A stretch of DNA of 21,201 bases from Bacteroidetes bacterium 4572_112 (GTDB lineage Bacteria > Bacteroidota > Bacteroidia > Bacteroidales > UBA1556). Where the stretch lies: assembly GCA_002254285.1 (NCBI GenBank), contig NIUZ01000070.1, positions 1-21,201 of the forward strand, given 5' to 3'. Each line of letters opens with the position of its first letter. The first letter of the stretch is position 1. Shown here in pieces: positions 15,511-21,201 of this stretch. The notes beneath the pieces were generated by a model, which worked only from the letters and a program-made list of their open reading frames with translations, did not search any database and had not been told where the DNA came from. The position numbers were made by a program, and so were the translations under genes.

Positions 15511-17344
15511 ATGCCTACATTTAGATTTAAAGCAATGGAAAATTTGCTAAACAGAAGCAAGATTCCTGTAGAACTAGATTCTATCAAAACATCAGAATAC
15601 TTTGGAATAAACGTTTTTAATGATAAAACGATGCGTTCTTATTTATCAAAAGAAGCTTATAAAGAAGTAAAATCATCGAGCGAAGAAGGAACAAAATTAG
15701 ATAGAAAAATTGCCAACCAAATAGCAACAGGAATGAAAGCTTGGGCTATGGACAGAGGAGCTACTCACTATACTCACTGGTTTCAGCCTTTAAATGGAGC
15801 TACTGCCGAAAAGCACGATGCTTTTCATGAGCCTAGTGGTAATGGCGAGGTTATTCAAAATTTTGATGGTGATTTATTGGTTCAGCAAGAGCCTGATGCA
15901 TCTAGCTTTCCAAATGGAGGAATAAGAAACACTTTTGAAGCCCGAGGATATACAGCTTGGGACCCTTCGTCTCCAGCTTTTGTAATTGATAGAACATTAT
16001 GTATTCCAACAATATTTGTTGCTTATACAGGTGAAGCTTTAGATTTTAAAACTCCACTTATAAAATCATCAGCTGTACTTGATACTGCTGCAACCAAAGT
16101 GGCTAGCTTTTTTGATAAAAATATAAATAAGGTTATTACAACATTAGGTTGGGAGCAAGAATATTTCCTTATTGACGAAGCATTATTCTATGCACGTCCT
16201 GATATTATGCTTACTGGCCGTACTCTTATGGGACATTCATCTCCTAAGAATCAGCAGTTGGAAGACCATTATTTTGGAGCTATTCCTGACAGAGTTCAGG
16301 ATTTTATGTATGACTTTGAGCATGAGGCTTTAAAACTAGGTATTCCAGTAAAAACTCGTCATAATGAGGTAGCACCAAATCAGTTTGAGTGCGCACCTGT
16401 ATTTGAAGAGGTAAACCTTGCTGTAGACCATAATCAACTGATAATGGCTACTATGGAAAAAGTTGCTATTAAACATAAATTCAGAATATTATACCACGAA
16501 AAACCATTTGCAGGCATCAATGGTAGTGGTAAACATAATAACTGGTCGTTGGCAACTGACACTGGCGTAAATTTACTTAGCCCAGGCAAAAATCCTAAGA
16601 GCAATTTAAGCTTTCTTACTTTTGTTATTAATACACTTAAAGCTGTTCACGATAATGCAGATTTACTTAGAGCAAGTATCTCTACTGCAGGAAACGAGCA
16701 TCGCTTAGGCGCAAATGAAGCACCTCCAGCAATAATCTCTGTTTTCTTGGGTCAGCATCTTAATAAAATGCTTGACATTATTGAAACAAGTGTTAGTGGC
16801 AAAAAAATGTCGCCAGACCAAAAAACTGAGCTTAAGATGGATATCGGAAAAATCCCTGAGATTTTACTTGATAATACAGATAGAAACCGTATTATCAAAA
16901 CGAGAGATGGAAGCTCGTTACGAAATTCGCATGGAAACATATATGAAGAAAATTCAGATTGAGTCGCGCGTATTAGGTGATATGGCTAGTAATCACATTA
17001 TCCCTACTGCCATAAGATATCAGAATATTCTTATTGAAAATGTTAGAGGAATGCGTGACTTACTTGATTCTGAGGAATTTAACCGCCAAGCAGGACTTCA
17101 ACTTACTACATTAAAGAAAATATCTTCACATATTTCGAATATTAATGAGAAGGTTAAACTTATGATTGATAGCCGTAAAGAAGCTAATAAAATTACTAAC
17201 ATTAAGGAGCAAGCTTTTGCTTATTCTAAAGAGGTAAAACCTTTCTTGGCAGACATTAGAACACATATTGACAAACTAGAACTTATTGTTGACGATGAGT
17301 TATGGGTATTGCCTAAGTATAGAGAGATGTTATTTATTTCTTAA
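15511..17344 (+). pseudogene. glnN: Type III glutamine synthetase with internal deletion and frame change
   Basis: GSIII makes glutamine from glutamate, ammonia and ATP. Residues 1-460 (15511-16890) match the family closely: WEQEYFLIDEAL (214-225), RHNEVAPNQFE (283-293), NGSGKHNNWSLAT (337-349), ANEAPPAIISVF (401-412) and IPEILLDNTDRNR ending at R460. The next expected residues, TSPFAFTG and FEFRAVGS, which bear substrate-binding arginines, are absent. From 16889, in the +2 frame, the sequence resumes as VLSKREMEARYEI and continues through KKIQIESRVLGD to the normal C-terminus REMLFIS at 17341. The two parts give 460 + 151 residues against about 729 usual, so about 118 codons (~356 bp) are missing, with possible CGTA microhomology at 16888-16891. 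In the first frame translation would end at 16962. It should be inactive unless an assembly error created the gap. Confidence 0.88.
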
Positions 17345-17383
17345 AAAAAATAGACTTATATATAAAGTTTTATTTCCACAATG

Positions 17384-17416
17384 AAAGGGCTGATATTAAT
17401 TTATTGGTCCTTTTTT
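17384..17416 (+). terminator. Terminator after glnN
   Basis: AAAGGGCTGAT (17384-17394) can pair with ATTGGTCCTTT (17403-17413) over 11 positions including three G-T pairs, with an 8-base loop and a T6 run at 17411-17416. The right arm overlaps the last codons of the convergent ligase-like gene. Confidence 0.7.
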
Positions 17417-18978
17417 ATTTGTGTTAAATTACCTTTATCAGCAAATATAAAAAACATATATAAGAAGGCATAAACACTAACTCCTACCTGAGATTCAATA
17501 GTATCTTCCCAAAGCATACTAGTAGCTATAATAATTATGAAATAAAATAAGAATGGATTTTCGTTCGCTTTTGCAAGATATGCTGGATAAAATAATGAGA
17601 ATAAGAATACTATAAAACCTATAATACCCATGGAAACAAAAGCATTAAGATACTGATTATGACTTCGTAAACCCATACCTGCCAATGATGAGTGTTTTTG
17701 CTCTAGAATATCGGCATAAGCCTTATTAATATCACCAGTACCAATTCCAAAAATAGGATTTTCACTTATTAGTTCCGTGGCAACACTCCATAGCTCTATT
17801 CGTTGCAATATCGTATTCCCCGACACCAAAGATTCATCATTGGCTTTATAAATATTATATTGCCATATAAGCTTATAAATTCTCTTCTTAAAACTAATTC
17901 TTTTTGCATATTCGAAATTTGCGATACCTTTTTCTATATTCTGAATATCGGTATCAGTGAGGCTAGCAATACCTGCGGCATCTTTACGCAATCCTTTAGA
18001 ACTTAGATATCTCAAAACAGTAAATCGTAATGGTTGATTCCGCTTATCATATCCATCAAAATCGAGTTTCGATCGTTTATGCCAAGCAGTATTCATTTCG
18101 CCCCACTGCACATATATTCCTATATAATTACCATTCTCAATCTGATAATCAAATGGCTTATGATTATACTTATTTCCCAATGCAGTTACTGTATCTAGTT
18201 GTTCTAAATCTATAGCACTAACATCATTATACTTATCTACAATATTAAAAACAATATAAACAAACCCAATAAACAGCATCATAATTACAACAATACCCAT
18301 AACTGCTTTTGCTCTACTTATATTAGAAAACAGCATACGAACAAAGAATACTACTACAATAAATATAAGAATAATTACCCCTGATAACATGGAAAATATA
18401 AACTGTACTATTATTAAAAATAAAACTCCTAAAAGCATCAATGCTCTAATTATTAATGCAAAATATTTTTCATTAAACGCAATATACGATAGGCTAATGA
18501 TAGAAATTAAAGCCATCAAACTAAGCCTAATATGCGAAACAAAGACAAATGCCTCTCTATAATCACTCAAATGATTTACATAGTAAATATAAAGGCTTGT
18601 GGAAAGCGATGCTATAACAGTAGCTGAAAATAGTAATATAAACGTAAGAAAAGCTTTATAAGAAAGGCGTGGTTCGGTAACAAATACCAAAGGGAAAATC
18701 AATAAAGGTAGTTTTGTTCTTAAATCAAATAAGCCATATTGAATATCGGAAGTATAAAGCATTCCCAACCACCATAGAACGTAGATAGAAATAAATGACA
18801 TTGCTATTTTATTCTTTACAAAAATCTTGAGTTTAGAAATCAGATTTTTATCAAAAAGAAATAATGCACCCAAAGCAACCTGACCAAAACTTATAAGCGC
18901 TCTAGAAAAAGGCAAGCCAATAATGGTCAGCAAAATACCTAAATAGAAAACGTATAGTCGGAAATTATCTCTGTGCAT
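17401..18978 (-). CDS. O-antigen ligase / polymerase-like polytopic membrane protein
   Basis: A 525-residue protein with about ten or more membrane segments, one large extracytoplasmic loop (roughly 250-435) and the Wzy_C/O-antigen ligase hallmarks: RIELW (393-397), NPIFGIGTGD (407-416) and LRSHNQYLNAFVSMGIIG (437-454) with the conserved histidine H440. Members transfer or polymerise lipid-linked glycans at the periplasmic face of the inner membrane. Whether this one is a WaaL-type ligase, a Wzy-type polymerase or a protein-glycan ligase cannot be told from sequence. No glycan gene cluster is adjacent. It starts 26 bases after the S41 protease stop and is likely its operon partner. Confidence 0.85.
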   Translation of the reverse strand: MHRDNFRLYVFYLGILLTIIGLPFSRALISFGQVALGALFLFDKNLISKLKIFVKNKIAMSFISIYVLWWLGMLYTSDIQYGLFDLRTKLPLLIFPLVFVTEPRLSYKAFLTFILLFSATVIASLSTSLYIYYVNHLSDYREAFVFVSHIRLSLMALISIISLSYIAFNEKYFALIIRALMLLGVLFLIIVQFIFSMLSGVIILIFIVVVFFVRMLFSNISRAKAVMGIVVIMMLFIGFVYIVFNIVDKYNDVSAIDLEQLDTVTALGNKYNHKPFDYQIENGNYIGIYVQWGEMNTAWHKRSKLDFDGYDKRNQPLRFTVLRYLSSKGLRKDAAGIASLTDTDIQNIEKGIANFEYAKRISFKKRIYKLIWQYNIYKANDESLVSGNTILQRIELWSVATELISENPIFGIGTGDINKAYADILEQKHSSLAGMGLRSHNQYLNAFVSMGIIGFIVFLFSLFYPAYLAKANENPFLFYFIIIIATSMLWEDTIESQVGVSVYAFLYMFFIFADKGNLTQIKKDQ

Positions 18979-19004
18979 ATAATTAAACCCTAATTAATGG
19001 TTTT

Positions 19005-20648
19005 TTATTGTACTGATTTCAAAATATTATTATACTTAACTGTATCATTAAGTAATTTTATGGCTTGCTTTACATCTGCATCATTTTTCAATGCTATATA
19101 TACCCTACCCGAATCGTAGGCATATCTCGATGCTATCTCTTGATATATATAAGATTTTATCAATTCCTTATTCTTTTTATACTGAGCTGTTTTCTCAATA
19201 TCAATTTTCATTTGAATAGCATCTATATTTTCACTTAAGTCATAGCCATCATCCTTAGCCATATCAGCAAAAAGATTTAGTTCTCTTTCAGTATTGGTTT
19301 TGAAAACAAAGCTATCTGCTTTTACAAATGACAAGAATGAATTATAAACATTATCATCAATTACTAATTTGTCAATATCGCTTACACTATCATGAGTGTT
19401 GACATAATTAGTAGCGAAATCAAAAATCATATACTGACTCATAAGAGCAAACATAAGCTCATCATATTTCTTTTGTTCCAAAACAACATCTGGTATAACT
19501 CCACCAGCATCTTTTACTTTGCGGCCATTTCTTGTTTTAAAAACTGCCATTAGTGAGTCAGGCGTTTTAATAGCATGCCCCTTAGCATCCTTATGCTGAT
19601 AATCGAGCGACTGAATACATCTTCCGCTAGGAATATAATACTTGGCAACAGTAATTTTGGCCTGAGATCTATAACTAAGTGTAAAAACTTTTTGTACCAA
19701 GCCCTTACCAAAGGTTTTCTGTCCCATAATTACTCCTCGGTCCAAATCCTGAAACGAGCCCGAAACAATTTCACTAGCCGAAGCACTATTATTATCAACA
19801 AGCACTACTACTTTCATATTAGGATAAAATGCTTTTGCACGAGTAGAATAATTGTGACTCTCGGCCTTGGTTTTTCCTTTAGTAGAAACTATAAGCTCCT
19901 TAGCACCGACAAACAAATCCATTATTTTTACGGATTCAATAAGCAAACCTCCACCATTTCCTCTAAGGTCTAAAACCAACGAATTTAAGCCATTAGATCT
20001 ACTCATACTATCCAAAGCTTCAATAATTTCTTGAGTAGCAGTTTTACGAAAGCTCGATAATTTTATATAGCCAATACTATCTTGCAATATTCCAAAATAA
20101 GGCACATCTTTCATTTGAATTTCCTCACGCTTAAGCACAACAGACACCTCTTCCTTTGATTTTGATTTACGATATAATACTGTCACTTCAGTCCCTGATG
20201 CACCACGCATTTTATCTGCAATTTGGTTCATGCTTTTTCCTGAAATATTCTCACCATCAACTTTCAAAAGAATATCACCAGCTCTAATCCCTGCTCTATA
20301 AAAAGGAAAGCCAGGGTATGTAGCACCTACAACAACCTCATTATTTTTGCGATGCACAGTAGTACCAACGCCACCATATTTGCCGGTTTGCATAAATCTT
20401 ACATCTTCAATTTCAGACTCAGGATAATAAACAGTATAAGGGTCAATCTGCTTTAACATGGCATCAATGGCAGCTTTGCTCAATGTACCAGGCTCTATTT
20501 CATCAACATAATGCAAATCAAGTTGCTGAATCAAAGACGTATAGATATCTAAATTTTTAGAAATTTCAAAGTCGTGACTTTCTTGAGCTATTAATATATT
20601 TGTATTCAGAAAAAGTAATAGCAGTATTAATATTGGAAATATTCGCAT
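19005..20648 (-). CDS. Exported S41 C-terminal processing peptidase (CtpA-like) with PDZ domain
   Basis: A 547-residue protein with an N-terminal signal (MRIFPILILLLLFLNTNILI, then AQ). A PDZ domain covers ~90-165 (GGVGTTV, AGIRAGDILLKVDG). The S41 domain has LVLDLRGNGGGLL (224-236), NNSASASEI (286-294) with catalytic S290, and GQKTFGKGLVQ (309-319) with catalytic K315. The 25-residue Ser-Lys spacing is that of CtpA. The C-terminal ~150 residues are helical and charged, typical of Bacteroidota versions. It cleaves exported proteins near their C-termini in the periplasm; the target is unknown. First gene of a two-gene (-) transcript. Confidence 0.93.
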   Translation of the reverse strand: MRIFPILILLLLFLNTNILIAQESHDFEISKNLDIYTSLIQQLDLHYVDEIEPGTLSKAAIDAMLKQIDPYTVYYPESEIEDVRFMQTGKYGGVGTTVHRKNNEVVVGATYPGFPFYRAGIRAGDILLKVDGENISGKSMNQIADKMRGASGTEVTVLYRKSKSKEEVSVVLKREEIQMKDVPYFGILQDSIGYIKLSSFRKTATQEIIEALDSMSRSNGLNSLVLDLRGNGGGLLIESVKIMDLFVGAKELIVSTKGKTKAESHNYSTRAKAFYPNMKVVVLVDNNSASASEIVSGSFQDLDRGVIMGQKTFGKGLVQKVFTLSYRSQAKITVAKYYIPSGRCIQSLDYQHKDAKGHAIKTPDSLMAVFKTRNGRKVKDAGGVIPDVVLEQKKYDELMFALMSQYMIFDFATNYVNTHDSVSDIDKLVIDDNVYNSFLSFVKADSFVFKTNTERELNLFADMAKDDGYDLSENIDAIQMKIDIEKTAQYKKNKELIKSYIYQEIASRYAYDSGRVYIALKNDADVKQAIKLLNDTVKYNNILKSVQ

Positions 20649-20676
20649 AAATGGTGTTCTATTATTATTTGAAGCT

Positions 20677-20684
20677 CAAAAATA
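20677..20684 (-). promoter_or_regulatory. Candidate -7 box for the S41 protease operon
   Basis: On the minus strand TATTTTTG matches TAnnTTTG, 28 bases before the ATG at 20648. The -33 TTG is not at standard spacing. Confidence 0.45.
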
Positions 20685-20741
20685 GTTTATTATTCAATTG
20701 CTTTGTGAATAGATTTATGTTATTAAAACAGCCTTTTTTTT

Positions 20742-20749
20742 TAAATTTG
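20742..20749 (+). promoter_or_regulatory. Candidate -7 box for recF, with a second similar motif downstream
   Basis: TAAATTTG matches TAnnTTTG, 95 bases before the recF ATG. A related sequence lies at 20808 (TAAATTGCCAATCACCAT against TAAATTTGCCATCAGCAT), each followed by an ATAAGAT string. The gap therefore seems to hold two diverged copies of a ~28-base segment, and the second is closer to the start codon. Confidence 0.35.
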
Positions 20750-20844
20750 CCATCAGCATAATAAGATTAAATAATTCTCATTTATTCAAATAGCATTATT
20801 TATTTTCTAAATTGCCAATCACCATATTATAAGATATTTACCCA

Positions 20845-21201
20845 ATGAAATTAGACGAATTATTAATAAATAATTATAAAAACAATAAGGATAGCCTGCT
20901 AAAATTTAGCCCTAAGGTGAATATTTTTGTTGGAGATAATGGTGCCGGTAAGACTAATGTATTGGATGCAATATACTACTTAAGCTTTTGCAAAAGTCCT
21001 TTCAATACTTTGGATAGCAGTAATATACTTCATGGTGAAGCACATTTTGTTCTCAGAGGTGAATATACAAATCATGAGCAAGGAAGTGATAAGGTACATA
21101 TTAGCTTTGCAAAAAGCGACAGAAAGAAAATAAAGCGAAACGATAAGGAATATGATAAAATTGCTGATCATATTGGCGAATTCCCCTTGGTAATAATTAG
21201 T
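20845..21201 (+). CDS. recF: RecF DNA repair/replication protein, N-terminal part (3' partial)
   Basis: The ATG at 20845 opens a frame of 119 codons with no stop before the window edge. The start MKLDELLINNYKN, followed by VNIFVGDNGAGKTNVLDAIYYLSFCKS, is the RecF-type SMC-like ATPase N-terminus, with Walker A GDNGAGKT (30-37). RecF loads RecA at single-strand gaps with RecO and RecR. About one third of the usual ~360 residues are visible; the signature and Walker B motifs lie outside. It is divergent from the S41 protease gene, and about 196 bases separate the two starts. Confidence 0.9.
   Translation, partial: MKLDELLINNYKNNKDSLLKFSPKVNIFVGDNGAGKTNVLDAIYYLSFCKSPFNTLDSSNILHGEAHFVLRGEYTNHEQGSDKVHISFAKSDRKKIKRNDKEYDKIADHIGEFPLVIIS

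Noticed and set aside
15511..16962. Programmed ribosomal frameshift in glnN
   Set aside because: A frameshift alone would not restore the enzyme, since about 118 conserved residues are missing at the junction and no slippery heptamer is present.
16772..17344. Separate 190-residue gene starting at 16772
   Set aside because: Its first ~39 residues are an out-of-frame reading of glnN; only the part from 16889 is meaningful, and it is the glnN C-terminus.

Overview
The window looks like chromosomal DNA from a low-GC member of the Bacteroidota. Supporting signs are a type III glutamine synthetase, a GH3/serine-hydrolase fusion, an M1-M28-PDZ fusion, DUF4421 and DUF4143 proteins, genes without Shine-Dalgarno sequences, and TAnnTTTG-type -7 boxes upstream of several genes. 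Most genes are housekeeping or cell-envelope functions. I see no phage, plasmid or CRISPR module. The accessory-looking parts are intergenic repeats.

Positions 1-5412 (+) hold a tight cluster: a GH3 plus beta-lactamase-fold exported enzyme (5' end outside the window), a LOG-family nucleotide hydrolase, a small retropepsin-like protease and purB (adenylosuccinate lyase). The first three overlap stop-to-start, and purB follows after 29 bases. A strong hairpin terminator closes the cluster. Positions 5528-5687 then carry five tandem repeats of exactly 32 bp, each with a palindromic TTARCGYTAA core. They lead into the presumed promoter of a DUF4143 AAA ATPase (5734-6864). An orphan membrane histidine kinase follows (7142-8485), and its last codons lie inside a perfect 28-bp inverted repeat.

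Positions 8570-15273 (-) encode an exported M1-like/M28/PDZ metallopeptidase, a 191-bp MITE-like palindromic element, a peptide deformylase with a lipoprotein signal, three copies of a short CGGRCA-type palindrome, a PLP aminotransferase and a DUF4421 outer-membrane-type protein; the last two genes overlap by one base.

At 15511-17344 (+) lies a type III glutamine synthetase with an internal deletion of about 118 codons and a resulting frame change. It is almost certainly inactive as written, unless this is an assembly error. A presumed two-gene (-) operon follows: an exported S41 C-terminal processing protease (20648-19005) and an O-antigen ligase-like membrane protein (18978-17401). The 5' part of recF begins at 20845 (+) and runs off the window.

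The observations most worth a second look are the 32-bp repeat array in front of the DUF4143 ATPase (which also has an altered nuclease-like motif), the lipoprotein-type deformylase, the internally deleted glnN, the 28-bp perfect palindrome across a stop codon, and the structured MITE-like element. I did not find a complete novel multi-gene system.
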